A stretch of DNA of 64,000 nucleotides from Archangium violaceum (GCF_016887565.1 NZ_CP069396.1:5190001-5254000); one strand, 5' to 3'; counted from the first letter of the stretch, positions 16,729 through 28,045 are shown. The notes: generated by a model from the sequence alone, not told the origin. A program made the numbers and translations.

Positions 16729-16753
16729 GGCGCTCGCCTAGGCCGAGTGCTAA
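16727..16753 (+). promoter_or_regulatory. CIRCE operator (HrcA binding site)
   Basis: The left arm TTGGCGCTC (7 of 9 to consensus) and the perfect right arm GAGTGCTAA are separated by exactly nine bases, matching the CIRCE inverted repeat. HrcA bound here represses chaperonin genes until heat shock. It lies 54 bases upstream of the groEL start. Confidence 0.85.
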
Positions 16754-16807
16754 CCCCGGCACCCCCGGCCTGCGTAGTTCATTCTTCAATCTTTTCAGGA
16801 GGTTACG

Positions 16808-18448
<1,641 letters not shown>

Positions 18449-18476
18449 GCCGCTCTGAATCGTTGGGTTGATGCTT

Positions 18477-18525
18477 CGGCCCCGGGTGCCTTCCTCGTGG
18501 AGGTGCTCGGGGCCGTGGTGTTTTT
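18477..18525 (+). terminator. Rho-independent terminator after groEL
   Basis: An 8-bp stem, CGGCCCCG (18477-18484) with CGGGGCCG (18508-18515), is followed by five T residues at 18521-18525. It lies about 30 bases after the groEL stop, between convergent genes. Confidence 0.75.
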
Positions 18526-18552
18526 AGGGGGTGGAACCCCAGGGAGGGGAGA

Positions 18553-18591
18553 CCCTCACCCCGGCCCTCTCCCAGAGGGAGAGGGTGAGGG
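18553..18591. repeat. REP-like palindrome, copy 1
   Basis: A GC-rich palindrome (CCCTCACCCCGGCCCTCTCC, a short loop, then GAGAGGGTGAGGG) is nearly identical to 40811-40844. Both copies lie between convergent genes. The stop codon of the kinase gene on the minus strand falls inside this copy. Confidence 0.8.
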
Positions 18592-20145
18592 GGCGTGGCA
18601 CAGGATTCGCGAGAGCTCGTGGCTGAGCTCGTGTGCCTCCAGCTCCCTCGCCAGGCACCCCGAGGCGCCCGCTCGCAGGGCCTCCAGCACTGTTTCCTGC
18701 GAGAGGTACTCGGCGAGCACCACGAAGGGCGCTCCCCGGGATTGCTTCCGGGCCAGCTCCAGCGCCTGCCTCCCGTAGGCGGTGCCCAGGTCCCAGCTCA
18801 CCACCACCGCCGCCGGAGGTTCCGCCGTGGGCTCCTCGGAGGCCGTGGTCAGCACCCGCGCCTCCAATCCCAGCTGGGCGAGCGCCTCGGTCGCCCGCCT
18901 CGCCGAGGCGGGGCTGTCATCGAGCACGTCCACGCGGCTGCTCCCCGGGCGCAAGCCCTGCCGGGTGGGGGGCGCATGGGTGAGGGCCTCGCGCAGCTTC
19001 GTCCGCACCTCGCGGATGTCGTCGAAGGGCTTGAGCAGATAGTCCAGCAGTCCCAGCTCCAGCGCCTGCTGCGCCGTCACCAACGAGGGGTAGCCCGTCA
19101 TCAGGATGACGCGCGAGTTGGGATCCAACCGCCGCGCCCGCTGCGCCAGCTCCAGTCCCGACAGGCCCGGCAGGTTCTTGTCCGTGACGATGAGATCCAC
19201 CGGCTCGCGCTCGAGGTACGCCAGTGCCTCCTCGGCGTTGGCGGCCTCGAGCACCTCGCACTCCCGGCTCATCAAATCCTTGAAGACGCTGCGGATGATC
19301 TCCTCGTCGTCCACCACCAGCAGGCGGCGGCGTGAGGGGGCCGGAGTGGGGGAGGGGGAGACCGGCGCGCGGGCCACGGTGGCCGGGACGGCGTCCGGAG
19401 CGGGGAAGAGGACTCGGAAGACGGTGGTGGGCGGCGGCTGATCCGGCAGCACCGAGGCCGGGACGAGCTCCAGCTGCGCGTGGTGCTCCTGCGCGATGCG
19501 CTTGCACACCGCCAGCCCCAGTCCGGTGCCGCGCTTGCTGCCCGTCACGTAGGGCTCGAAGAGCCGGTGGCGCACGGCCTCGGGTATTCCCGGGCCCCAG
19601 TCCGCCACGTACATCACCGGCGAGCGCCCCTCGCGTCCCAGCACCACCTTCACCAGCCCCCGCCCCGTCGCCGCGTCGCGCGCGTTGTTGAGCAGGTTGA
19701 GCGTGAGCTGCTCCAACAGCCGGCCGTTGCCCTGCACCTCGAGCGGTGCATCGGGCGCCTCCAGCTGCAGCGAGATGCGCGACGAGTCCGGGTTGAGCGC
19801 GAAGGCGCGTGCCGCCGCCTGCACGTGCGTCACCAGCGGCACGCGCTGCTGCGGCGCGGGGCGCTCGCTGGCCAGCCGGGTGAAGTCGGAGATGATCTGC
19901 TCCATCCGCTCCACCTGCGCCAGCATCTGCCGCAGCGGGCCTCGGGTGCCGATCTCCTCGGTGAGCAGCTGGGTGTAGGCCTTCACGCCCAACAGCGGCT
20001 GGCGCAGCTCGTGGAGCACCTCGGCCGCGAGCTGGGTGGTGATGGCGCTGCTCCGTTGCAGCTCCGCGGCGGCTGCCTTCGCCGCCGGCAGGTCTCCCGC
20101 TTCCAAGGCCTGGAGCAGGAGCGCGAGCGGGGCCGGGATGTCCAT
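18556..20145 (-). CDS. Hybrid sensor histidine kinase with receiver domains
   Basis: This soluble 529-residue protein has a HisKA domain with phospho-His45 in VLHELRQPL, then a HATPase domain (NLLNNARDA at 150-158, DWGPGIP, RGTGLGLAV). A proline linker leads to a receiver domain with phospho-Asp322 (IVTDKNLPGLSG). The last 130 residues resemble a second receiver that has lost its acidic pocket (RVDVLDDSPASARR) and aspartate (VVVSWDLG). There is no transmembrane segment, so it senses a cytoplasmic or protein signal. The last residues (HAPSPSPSGRGPG) are encoded by the REP-like palindrome, which supplies the stop codon. It diverges from encC with about 140 bases between. Confidence 0.88.
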   Translation of the reverse strand: MDIPAPLALLLQALEAGDLPAAKAAAAELQRSSAITTQLAAEVLHELRQPLLGVKAYTQLLTEEIGTRGPLRQMLAQVERMEQIISDFTRLASERPAPQQRVPLVTHVQAAARAFALNPDSSRISLQLEAPDAPLEVQGNGRLLEQLTLNLLNNARDAATGRGLVKVVLGREGRSPVMYVADWGPGIPEAVRHRLFEPYVTGSKRGTGLGLAVCKRIAQEHHAQLELVPASVLPDQPPPTTVFRVLFPAPDAVPATVARAPVSPSPTPAPSRRRLLVVDDEEIIRSVFKDLMSRECEVLEAANAEEALAYLEREPVDLIVTDKNLPGLSGLELAQRARRLDPNSRVILMTGYPSLVTAQQALELGLLDYLLKPFDDIREVRTKLREALTHAPPTRQGLRPGSSRVDVLDDSPASARRATEALAQLGLEARVLTTASEEPTAEPPAAVVVSWDLGTAYGRQALELARKQSRGAPFVVLAEYLSQETVLEALRAGASGCLARELEAHELSHELSRILCHAPSPSPSGRGPG

Positions 20146-20286
20146 GGTTCATCAGCATGGCCGAGCCACCCGCCCGGCCGCAACGCGAGCCGCTGGATTC
20201 CGTTGACCGATGACCCCGGGACACGGATGCTTCCGGGCTCCTACACGGTCCGCTCATACTGGCCGTACGTCCTCGGAGAGCTCTCC

Positions 20287-20682
20287 ATGCCGCAGACCAA
20301 TCCGTTCCACTCGGTGGTGCCCAGGAAGTTGACGGACTCGGAGCTGGCCCGTGCCATCCGTCTGGACATGGAGGCGGAGCTGGACGCCATCAACCTCTAC
20401 GCCGCCCACATCGAGGCCACCGACAACGAGGCGGCCAAGGCCATCCTCCAGCACGTCATGGACGAGGAGCGCGAGCACGCCGCCCTCTTCTGGCAGCTCA
20501 TCGCCTCGTTGGATCCCGCCCAGGCCGAGCACATCAAGGTCATGTCGGAGAAGTTCCGGCTCATCGTCTCCGGTGCCTCGCACGAGGCCGTGGAGGCGGC
20601 GGGCGAGGGGGGCGAGGGCCGCTCGTCGGCGGACTCCACCGGTCTGGACAAGCGGCTGACGGTGGGCTCGCTGCGGCGCTGA
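20287..20682 (+). CDS. encC: Encapsulin cargo ferritin-like protein EncC
   Basis: This 131-residue protein starts at the ATG in MPQTNPFHSVVPRKL. A ferritin-like helical core (EAELDAINLYAAHIEATDN and DEEREHAALFWQLI) carries the Glu and Glu-x-x-His residues of the diiron ferroxidase site. The C-terminus ends exactly with LTVGSLRR, the targeting peptide that docks cargo inside the myxobacterial EncA encapsulin shell. The protein should oxidise iron for storage within the nanocompartment. No shell gene is in the window, as in M. xanthus, where encC is unlinked to encA. Start and tail are clear; the choice of EncC rather than EncB is based on size and on nearby romR and groEL. Confidence 0.88.
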   Translation: MPQTNPFHSVVPRKLTDSELARAIRLDMEAELDAINLYAAHIEATDNEAAKAILQHVMDEEREHAALFWQLIASLDPAQAEHIKVMSEKFRLIVSGASHEAVEAAGEGGEGRSSADSTGLDKRLTVGSLRR

Positions 20683-20692
20683 GCCCCGGCGC

Positions 20693-22069
20693 TCAGCCCC
20701 CGGTGGGCTGGCTGTGGCGGGCCTCGGGGGTGGCCTCCAGATCCCTCGCCGCCATGTAGACGACGTTCCGGGTGCCCTTCTTTCCCCGGTACATGGCCCG
20801 GTCGGCCAGGTCCAACAGCGTGGCCTTGTCCCGGGTGTGCTCGGGGAAGCTGGCCACGCCGATGCAGGTGGAGAGCGACATCGACTGTCCCTCGCGCGCC
20901 AGGAAGCGGTGGTTCTCCACCGTGCGCCGGATGCGCTCGGCCACCTTCAACGCGCCACCCGAGTCCGTGCCTCGCAGCAGCACCACGTACTCGTCCCCGC
21001 CGTAGCGCACCGCCACGTCGTGGTCTCGCACGCAGCCCTTGAGCACGCGCGCCATCTCCACCAGCACCTGCGAGCCCACCAGGTGCCCGTGCGTGTCGTT
21101 GATGGTCTTGAAGTAGTCCAGGTCCAGGAACAGGAGGCTGAAGACCCCCTGCGTCTGCTGGGCGCTCTTCAGCTCGCGATCCAGCACCAGGTGCAGGTAG
21201 CGGGTGTTGAAGAGGTGGGTGAGATCGTCCAGGTAGGCCAGGTCCTCCACCTCGGCGATGCGGCCCAGGTTGCGCAGGGCGAGCGCCAGACAGCGCGCGA
21301 GGAAGCTGGTGGCCTCGGCGATGCCCTCGGGCGGCGAGCCGGGGAAGAGGAGCACGGCGTGTCCGAGCAGCGCTTCCCCGTCCAGCGCGGGCACCACGAG
21401 GGCTCGCGGCCAGGGGCCCGGCACCTCCTCCAAAACTCGCGTCTCCCGGGACGTCCCGAGGTGCGGTGTCAGGAAGGGGACCAGGGACGCCCGGAGCGCG
21501 CCGGCCACGCCCTGATCGCCCAGCTGCCGCGGACGACCCCCGCTGTCGTGCTCGAACAGCATCACCGCGCCGGCCGAGCCCATGGCCAGGAACGACGCGC
21601 AGGCGGTGTCCGCCAACCGGCTCCGATCGAGCGTGGTGGAGATGCGCTGTCCTGTCTCCAACAGGGACACGTACCGGCGCAGCGCGGCGTTCTCCCGCAG
21701 CAGCTCGCGCGTGGCGAGCGCCCGCTGCACCGCGTGCTGGAGCACCTCCGGCGCCACCGGCTTGACGAGGTACTCGGCGGCCCCGCTCTTGATGGCGCGC
21801 ACCGCCGGGTCCACCTTGTCCAGGCCGGTGATGACCACCACCTCGATGCCCGGGTGGTGCTCCTTCGTGTGGCGCAGCACTTCCATCCCGTCACCGTTGG
21901 GGAGGATGAGATCCGTCACCACGGTGTCGTAGCGGCCGTCGGCCAGCGCCGTCCTGGCCTCCTGGATGGTGGAGACGGCGGTGACCTCGTGCCCCACGGC
22001 GCGCAGGTAGTCGCCGTAGAGGGTCTGGGCCAGCTTCTCGTCATCCAACAGGAGGATGCGCGCCATCAC
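20693..22069 (-). CDS. Response regulator diguanylate cyclase (REC-GAF-GGDEF)
   Basis: This 458-residue cytoplasmic protein has a receiver domain with acidic pocket DDE and phospho-Asp53 (VVTDLILPNGDG), a GAF-like middle region (about 135-270) and a C-terminal GGDEF domain. The active site RYGGDEY is intact (357-361), so it should make c-di-GMP from two GTP. The inhibitory I-site RDHD lies exactly five residues before the GGDEY motif, which predicts product feedback. It converges with encC with a gap of 10 bases and diverges from the CheW-like gene before romR. Its upstream kinase is not identified. Confidence 0.92.
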   Translation of the reverse strand: MMARILLLDDEKLAQTLYGDYLRAVGHEVTAVSTIQEARTALADGRYDTVVTDLILPNGDGMEVLRHTKEHHPGIEVVVITGLDKVDPAVRAIKSGAAEYLVKPVAPEVLQHAVQRALATRELLRENAALRRYVSLLETGQRISTTLDRSRLADTACASFLAMGSAGAVMLFEHDSGGRPRQLGDQGVAGALRASLVPFLTPHLGTSRETRVLEEVPGPWPRALVVPALDGEALLGHAVLLFPGSPPEGIAEATSFLARCLALALRNLGRIAEVEDLAYLDDLTHLFNTRYLHLVLDRELKSAQQTQGVFSLLFLDLDYFKTINDTHGHLVGSQVLVEMARVLKGCVRDHDVAVRYGGDEYVVLLRGTDSGGALKVAERIRRTVENHRFLAREGQSMSLSTCIGVASFPEHTRDKATLLDLADRAMYRGKKGTRNVVYMAARDLEATPEARHSQPTGG

Positions 22070-22112
22070 GAAGGGCTTAGCACCAAGCTTCGGGGGCTGC
22101 TAGCCTGCCCCC

Positions 22113-22925
22113 GTGCCTCCCTATGAAAGCGGACGCCGGCTCTGTCTGCTGATGGAAGCGGGCGAGACGCGCTTCTCCGTCGAGGCCACCTCCATCATGG
22201 AGGTCGCCGCGCCGGGCCCCGATGAGACCAGCCTGCGTGGAGTGCTGGAGGTGAAGGATCTGTCCGTGCTGCTCGGCGGCGATCCGGAGCCGGGCCCGGG
22301 CATGGTCGTCGTGTTCGACGTGAGCCCCACACTGGCGGTGCGCGTGCGCTCCATCGTCGAGGTGGTGGACGCGGCCCAGGCTCCCCACTTCCTGTTGCCC
22401 TCGGGGCTGGGGGACACGCTGGCCGCGCTCAGCCGCAGCGCCGTGCTGCACAAGGAGAAGCTCTACCTGGAGCTCACCGCCGAGGCGCTGCCCCACGAGC
22501 CGGGCACCGTGCACCCCCCACCCGAGCACCCGGTGCACCTGGTCCGGGGCTCGCCCGACCGCTCGCTCGTCTTCGAATCACAGGGGCGGTTGTTCGGCCT
22601 CCCGCTGCCCCTGGTGTCCCAGGTGGTGGTGCGCGGGCCGTCCTTCAGCGCCCTGCCGGGCAAGGGAGGCGCGGTCGCGGGCGTCTACCCCCATGCGCAG
22701 GCGCTCTGGCCCATCTACTCCGCTCCGGCGCTGCTGGGCGCTCCGGCCACCCCGGAGGGCTTCCTCGTCCTCGTCGACCTGCCGGGCCGGACCCTCGGAC
22801 TGTGCGCCTCGCGCGTGCTGGGCCTCCATCCCCGCTTCGAGCCCGCCGAGGAGCCGGGGGAGTTCCTCGCCCCGGGATTGCCAACTCCCGTGCTCTTTCT
22901 GGACCTGAAGCACATGTTTTCTTGA
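22113..22925 (+). CDS. CheW-like scaffold protein with two CheW-type domains
   Basis: This 270-residue soluble protein has two halves that each resemble a CheW SH3-like barrel: residues about 10-130 (LCLLMEAGETRFSVEATSIM, LRGVLEVKDLSVLL) and about 150-270 (SLVFESQGRLFGLPLPLVSQ, FLDLKHMFS). CheW proteins connect receptors with CheA kinases. Here no cheA or receptor gene is adjacent; instead romR follows 125 bases downstream in the same direction. A role in the polarity or motility network is suggested by that neighbour only. The match is divergent, so domain calls are moderate. Confidence 0.65.
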   Translation: MPPYESGRRLCLLMEAGETRFSVEATSIMEVAAPGPDETSLRGVLEVKDLSVLLGGDPEPGPGMVVVFDVSPTLAVRVRSIVEVVDAAQAPHFLLPSGLGDTLAALSRSAVLHKEKLYLELTAEALPHEPGTVHPPPEHPVHLVRGSPDRSLVFESQGRLFGLPLPLVSQVVVRGPSFSALPGKGGAVAGVYPHAQALWPIYSAPALLGAPATPEGFLVLVDLPGRTLGLCASRVLGLHPRFEPAEEPGEFLAPGLPTPVLFLDLKHMFS

Positions 22926-23050
22926 GCTTCCGCTTGTTTTCTTGAAGGCCCGGGTGGCGAACCGTAAGCTGCCCGGCCTGACACTGGGACCCAGGGTCCC
23001 GATTTCTCAACGAATTCCAGGGGGTTTGCAGCCCCCGAGGCCCGAAACCG

Positions 23051-24376
23051 ATGCCCAAGAATCTGCTGGTCGCCGATGACTCGCTCACCATCCGCAAGGT
23101 GATCGGGATGATCTTCGCGACCGAGGACTTTCAGGTCACCGCGGTCGACAACGGGCTGGACGCCATCACGCGCTCCCGCGAGCTGCGCCCGGATGTGGTG
23201 CTCGCGGACGTGATGATGCCGGGCAAGAACGGCTACGAGGTCTGCGAGGCGCTCAAGAATGATCCGGCCACGCAGGGCATCCCCGTGCTGTTGCTCGCCG
23301 GCACCTTCGAGGCCTTCGACGAGGCTCGGGCGCGTGCGTCCAGGGCGGACGACCACATCACCAAGCCTTTCGAGAGCCAGGTGCTCCTGGACAAGGTGAA
23401 GGCGCTGGTGGGGCAGAAGTCCAACACCATGCCCGCCTCCGCCGCCACCCAGGTGACGGCTCCTTCCGCCGCTCCCGCCCAGCCGCAGCGTCCCGCGGGT
23501 CCTCCGGGGCCCGGCGCGCCCCGTCCGCCGGGGCCGGGTGTACCGCCGGGACCGGGCGCTCCGGGCATGGCGCGTCCGCCGGGGCCGGGAATGCCGCCGG
23601 GGCCGGGCGCTCCGGGCATGCGTCCGCCGGGGCCGGGAATGCCTCCGGGGCCGGGTGCTCCGGGCATGCGTCCACCGGGGCCGGGAATGCCTCCGGGACC
23701 GGGCGCTCCTCCGGGCATGGCGCGTCCGCCGGGGCCGGGAATGCCGCCGGGACCGGGTGCTCCGGGCATGCGTCCGCCGGGGCCGGGAATGCCTCCGGGG
23801 CCGGGTGCTCCGGGCATGCGTCCGCCGGGGCCGGGAATGCCTCCGGGACCGGGGGCTCCTCCGGGAATGGCGCGTCCGGGTATGCCGGGGCCGGGGATGC
23901 CGCCGGGGCCGGGTGCTCCGGGCATGGCGCGTCCGGGGATGCCGGGGCCGGGTGCTCCCGCTCCGGGTGGGCCGGGTGGCCTGCCTCGCCCGCCGGGTGC
24001 CACGCCGCTGCCCGGGACCGCGCCCGCCGTGTCGGCTCGGGGCAAGGATCCGTTCGGCCTCGGTGCTCCCGCGGCCCAGCCCGCTCCCGTCGAGGAGGTG
24101 ACCCCCGAGGCGAACGGCCTCGAGGATCTCTCGCTCGATGAGCCCGTGGAGGAGGTCGCGCCGGCTCCGGTGCGCACTCCGGCCCCCGTTGCCGTGGAGG
24201 CCCGTCGTCCCGCCCCCGCCGCCGATGGGGGCGAGGCGCAGCTGCGCGAGGCCCTCTCGAAGGCCTCTCGCGAGGTCATCGAGAAGATCGCCTGGGAGGT
24301 CGTGCCCCAGCTGGCCGAGACGATCATCCGCGAGGAGCTGGAGCGGTTGATCAAGGACCGCGAGACGAAGCACTGA
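23051..24376 (+). CDS. romR: RomR, polarity response regulator
   Basis: This 441-residue protein has the RomR three-part layout. The N-terminal receiver (1-120) has acidic pocket ADD and phospho-Asp53 in [13 protein letters not shown] long linker (about 140-330) is rich in Pro, Gly and Met with repeats such as [15 protein letters not shown]. The conserved C-terminal segment has the helix [20 protein letters not shown] ending [10 protein letters not shown]. In M. xanthus RomR localises to the cell poles and, with RomX, helps activate MglA for gliding and pilus-based motility. No DNA-binding domain is present, as expected. The repeat length probably differs between species. The CheW-like gene lies upstream in the same orientation. 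Confidence 0.9.
   Translation: MPKNLLVADDSLTIRKVIGMIFATEDFQVTAVDNGLDAITRSRELRPDVVLADVMMPGKNGYEVCEALKNDPATQGIPVLLLAGTFEAFDEARARASRADDHITKPFESQVLLDKVKALVGQKSNTMPASAATQVTAPSAAPAQPQRPAGPPGPGAPRPPGPGVPPGPGAPGMARPPGPGMPPGPGAPGMRPPGPGMPPGPGAPGMRPPGPGMPPGPGAPPGMARPPGPGMPPGPGAPGMRPPGPGMPPGPGAPGMRPPGPGMPPGPGAPPGMARPGMPGPGMPPGPGAPGMARPGMPGPGAPAPGGPGGLPRPPGATPLPGTAPAVSARGKDPFGLGAPAAQPAPVEEVTPEANGLEDLSLDEPVEEVAPAPVRTPAPVAVEARRPAPAADGGEAQLREALSKASREVIEKIAWEVVPQLAETIIREELERLIKDRETKH
23525..23960 (+). repeat. Tandem repeats coding the Pro-Gly-Met linker of RomR
   Basis: Degenerate 45-51 bp units coding [15 protein letters not shown](A)R repeat about eight times. The DNA is nearly identical between units (CCGGGGCCGGGAATGCC recurs), so the number of units is likely to vary between strains by slippage or recombination. 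Confidence 0.8.
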
Positions 24377-24410
24377 GCGCGAATCGTCGTCATCCGTCTT
24401 CTTCACCCCG

Positions 24411-24459
24411 ACCGGCCCTCGTCGGGCCGGTCCTCCGCCACCGGCCCGCGTGGGCCGGT
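24411..24459 (+). terminator. Two tandem hairpins between romR and valS
   Basis: Hairpin one (24411-24431) and hairpin two (24440-24459) have the same arms ACCGGCCC/GGGCCGGT with loops of four to five bases. There is no long T tract. The second ends 11 bases before the valS start and could affect its translation as well as stop romR transcription. Confidence 0.55.
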
Positions 24460-24470
24460 TCTCATTTCCA

Positions 24471-27400
24471 ATGAGCGATACGACCGAACTTCCGAAGGCC
24501 TATGACCCCAAAGAGGTCGAGGCGCGCTGGTACTCCCACTGGCTGGAGCGCGACTACTTCCGCGCCGACGCCACCTCCGACAAGCCGGCCTTCAGCATCG
24601 TGTTGCCGCCGCCCAACGTCACGGGCAGCCTGCACCTGGGCCACGCGCTCACCGCCACCATCCAGGACATCCTCATCCGGTGGAAGCGCATGAGCGGCTT
24701 CAACGCCCTCTGGGTCCCGGGCACGGATCACGCCGGCATCGCCACGCAGATGGTGGTGGAGCGCGAACTCAAGGAGAAGGAGAAGAAGACGCGCCACGAC
24801 CTGGGCCGCGAGAAGTTCCTCGAGCGCGTCTGGGAGTGGAAGAACAAGTACGGCAACCGCATCCGCGAGCAGCACAAGGTGCTCGGCGCCAGCCTGGACT
24901 GGAGCCGCGAGCGCTTCACCATGGATCCGGGCGTCTCCTCCGCCGTGCGCGAGGTCTTCGTGCGCCTGCACGAGGAGGGCCTCATCTACCGGGCCCAGAA
25001 GCTCATCAACTGGTGCCCCTCGTGCCACACCGCGCTCAGCGACCTGGAGGTCGAGCACGAGGAGAAGCAGGGCTCGCTCTGGCACATCCACTACCCGGTG
25101 AAGGGCAGCGACCGGAAGCTCACCGTCGCCACCACCCGTCCGGAGACGATGCTCGGCGACACCGCCGTGGCCATCCACCCCGACGACGAGCGCTACAAGG
25201 GGCTCGCCGGCCAGAGCGTGGTGCTGCCGCTCACCGGCCGCGAAATCCCCATCATCGCCGACGCGGAGCTGGTGGATCCGGCCTTCGGGACTGGCGTGGT
25301 GAAGGTGACGCCGGCCCATGACTTCAACGACTACCAGACGGGTCTGCGCCACCACCTGCCCATGCTCAGCGTCCTGGACGAGGCCGCGCGCGTGAACAAG
25401 GAGGGTGGGGCGTACGCGGGCATGGACCGGTTCGCCGCGCGCAAGCAGATCCTCGAGGACCTCACGGCCCAGGGCCTGCTGGAGAAGGAGGAGCCGCACA
25501 AGCTGTCCGTCGGCGGCTGCCAGCGCTGCACCACCGTGGTGGAGCCGCGCCTGTCTCCGCAGTGGTTCGTGAAGATCGAGCCCCTGGCCCGTCCCGCCAT
25601 CGAGGCGGTGGAGCAGGGCCGCACGAAGTTCGTCCCGGAGAGCTGGACGAACACGTACTTCCACTGGATGCGCAACATCCACGACTGGACCATCAGCCGC
25701 CAGCTGTGGTGGGGCCACCAGATTCCCGCCTGGTACTGCGCCGACTGCAGCCCGCGCCTGGAGGCCACCGGCGGCATCGACTACTCGCGCGCCGAGCCCA
25801 TCGTCGCGCGCACCGCGCCGGCCCAGTGCCCCAAGTGCCAGGGCTCGCGCCTGGAGCAGGACCCGGACGTGCTCGACACGTGGTTCTCCTCGGGTCTGTG
25901 GCCCTTCAGCACCCTGGGCTTCCCCGAGCAGACGGGCGAGCTGAAGACCTTCTACCCGAACTCCGTCATGGAGACGGGCCACGACATCCTCTTCTTCTGG
26001 GTCGCCCGGATGATGATGATGGGCCTGCACTTCATGAAGGACGTGCCCTTCCGCACCGTCTACCTGCACGCGATGGTGCGCGACGAGAAGGGCGAGAAGA
26101 TGTCCAAGACGAAGGGGAACGTGATCGATCCCCTCGACATCATCCAGGGCGCCCCGGCCGACCAGCTCGCCAAGAACCTGCGCAACAAGTTCCCCCAGGG
26201 CATGCCCGCCCACGGCGCGGACGCGCTGCGCTTCACCCTGGCCGCCCTCACCCAGCAGGGCCGCGACATCAAGCTCTCGCTGGACCGCGTGGCCGGCTAC
26301 AAGGCCTTCGCCAACAAGCTGTGGAACGCCAGTCGCTTCGCCCTGATGAACATGGGCGACTTCCAGCTCGGCACGGGCTCCATCAAGGACCGCGAGCTCA
26401 CCCTGGCGGACCGGTGGATCCTCTCGCGGCTGCAGCGCGCCACCGTGGAGACCCGCAAGGCGCTGGAGGGCTACAACTTCGGCGAGGCCGCCTCCACGCT
26501 CTACCAGTTCCTCTGGGCCGAGTTCTGCGACTGGTACATCGAGCTGGCCAAGGGCGCGCTCTACGGTGAGGACCCGAAGGCCAAGGACAACACCCGCGCG
26601 GTGCTCGTGTTCTGCCTGGACCGCATCCTGCGGCTGCTCCACCCGTTCATGCCCTTCATCACCGAGGAGATCTGGCAGAAGCTGCCCATGTCGCGGCCGG
26701 CCGAGTCCATCATGATCTCCCCGTTCCCCGAGCCGGATGCGGCGCTCGAGGACGCCGCCGCCGAGGCGGAGATGGGGCCGGTCATCGCGGCCATCGAGGG
26801 TCTGCGCAACATCCGTGGCGAGAGCAACCTGCCGCCCTCGGCCCGCATCACCGCGTACGTGCAGAGCCCGGACGCGCGCACCCGCGAGCTGCTCGAGCGG
26901 TGGCGTGGCTACCTGATGCCGCTGGCCGGCCTGGGCGAGCTGCGCGTCACGGCCCCCGGACCCAAGCCGGCCCAGTCCGCGGCCTTCGTGGGACCGCAGA
27001 TGGAGGTCTTCGTCCCGCTGGCGGGCCTCATCGACGTGGACGCCGAGCGCGAGCGCCTGCGCAAGGAGATCACCCGCTCCGAGCAGGAAGTGGGCGGCAT
27101 CAAGCGCAAGCTGGACAACCCCAACTTCGTGGCCAAGGCGCCCCCGGACGTGGTGGAGAAGGACCGGGCCCGCGTCGAGGAGCTGGAGGCGCGCATCTCC
27201 AAGCTGCAGGACAGCCTGACCCGGCTCGCTCCGGAGAGCGCCACGCCCGAGGCCCGGCCCGAGGAGACGCCGGTCGCGGACGGGGAGCCTGCCCCGGCCG
27301 CCAGGCCCAGGGCCAACAAGGCGGACGCCGATGGCGAGGTCGTCAAGGCCGAGTCGGGTACCACCGACGGCGAGATCGTCGAGTCCAACGTCGTCGAGAT

Positions 27401-28022
27401 CGAGGAAGACGACGAGGACGAGGATGCCGACGAGGACGTCCACGAGGTCGGGTCCGGTGAGATCGAGGAAGACGACGAGGACGAGGATGCCGACGAGGAC
27501 GTCCACGAGGTCGGGTCCAGCGAGAGCGAGGAGGAGCAGGCTCCGGCGAAGCCCGTGCGGAAGGGCGGCATCGCCAGGAACGCGGTGAAGGCCCAGGCGG
27601 CACCCGAGGTCAAGGCCACGACCCGCGAGGCCACCGCGAAGAAGGCGGCTCCGGTCGCCAAGGCGGCTCCGGTCGTGAAGGCCGCGGCCACGAAGGCGGC
27701 TCCAGCCAAGAAGGCAGCGGCGGCCAAGAAGGCTCCCGCGAAGAAGGCGGCTCCAGCCAAGAAGGCTCCCGCGAAGAAGGCGGCTCCGGCCAAGAAGGCT
27801 CCCGCGAAGAAGGCCCCCGTGAAGAAGGCGGCGGCGAAGAAGGCTCCCGCGAAGAAGGCGGCGAAGAAGGCCCCCGCGAAGAAGGCTCCGGCCAGGAAGA
27901 CCGTGGCCAAGGCCAAGGTGCCTGCTCGGGGCTCGGCCAAGGCCAAGGGGAAGCCAGCGGCTCGCGAGCCCTCCGCCCGGAAGAAGTCGGCGGCGTCTCG
28001 TGTAGCCAAGGCCCGGCGCTGA
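24471..28022 (+). CDS. valS: Valyl-tRNA synthetase with long acidic and Lys/Ala-rich tail
   Basis: This 1,183-residue protein charges tRNA-Val with valine. The class I signatures are HLGH in [13 protein letters not shown] and KMSKT in [14 protein letters not shown]. The editing domain, anticodon-binding domain and C-terminal coiled coil ([13 protein letters not shown] through [12 protein letters not shown]) end near residue 920, the usual length. About 260 extra residues follow: an acidic block in which [20 protein letters not shown] occurs twice, then some 150 residues of [14 protein letters not shown]-type repeats like histone H1 tails. The frame is continuous, so this is a real extension. 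I chose ATG 24471 ([13 protein letters not shown]); no clear ribosome site is visible. Confidence 0.95.
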   Translation: MSDTTELPKAYDPKEVEARWYSHWLERDYFRADATSDKPAFSIVLPPPNVTGSLHLGHALTATIQDILIRWKRMSGFNALWVPGTDHAGIATQMVVERELKEKEKKTRHDLGREKFLERVWEWKNKYGNRIREQHKVLGASLDWSRERFTMDPGVSSAVREVFVRLHEEGLIYRAQKLINWCPSCHTALSDLEVEHEEKQGSLWHIHYPVKGSDRKLTVATTRPETMLGDTAVAIHPDDERYKGLAGQSVVLPLTGREIPIIADAELVDPAFGTGVVKVTPAHDFNDYQTGLRHHLPMLSVLDEAARVNKEGGAYAGMDRFAARKQILEDLTAQGLLEKEEPHKLSVGGCQRCTTVVEPRLSPQWFVKIEPLARPAIEAVEQGRTKFVPESWTNTYFHWMRNIHDWTISRQLWWGHQIPAWYCADCSPRLEATGGIDYSRAEPIVARTAPAQCPKCQGSRLEQDPDVLDTWFSSGLWPFSTLGFPEQTGELKTFYPNSVMETGHDILFFWVARMMMMGLHFMKDVPFRTVYLHAMVRDEKGEKMSKTKGNVIDPLDIIQGAPADQLAKNLRNKFPQGMPAHGADALRFTLAALTQQGRDIKLSLDRVAGYKAFANKLWNASRFALMNMGDFQLGTGSIKDRELTLADRWILSRLQRATVETRKALEGYNFGEAASTLYQFLWAEFCDWYIELAKGALYGEDPKAKDNTRAVLVFCLDRILRLLHPFMPFITEEIWQKLPMSRPAESIMISPFPEPDAALEDAAAEAEMGPVIAAIEGLRNIRGESNLPPSARITAYVQSPDARTRELLERWRGYLMPLAGLGELRVTAPGPKPAQSAAFVGPQMEVFVPLAGLIDVDAERERLRKEITRSEQEVGGIKRKLDNPNFVAKAPPDVVEKDRARVEELEARISKLQDSLTRLAPESATPEARPEETPVADGEPAPAARPRANKADADGEVVKAESGTTDGEIVESNVVEIEEDDEDEDADEDVHEVGSGEIEEDDEDEDADEDVHEVGSSESEEEQAPAKPVRKGGIARNAVKAQAAPEVKATTREATAKKAAPVAKAAPVVKAAATKAAPAKKAAAAKKAPAKKAAPAKKAPAKKAAPAKKAPAKKAPVKKAAAKKAPAKKAAKKAPAKKAPARKTVAKAKVPARGSAKAKGKPAAREPSARKKSAASRVAKARR

Positions 28023-28045
28023 CCTCACTCGGAGACGCGACTCAC

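Noticed and set aside
23525-23960. CRISPR-like regular repeats
   Set aside because: The units are contiguous and in frame with RomR, without unique spacers.
23233-24393. Collagen-like antisense protein with Gly-Pro-Gly repeats opposite romR
   Set aside because: The repeats are the reverse complement of the RomR linker; there is no start context, and the sense strand has a recognised protein.
24462-28028. A 1,188-codon open frame antisense to valS
   Set aside because: It mirrors valS codons in GC-rich DNA; the translation is dominated by Leu, Arg, Gly and His without domains.
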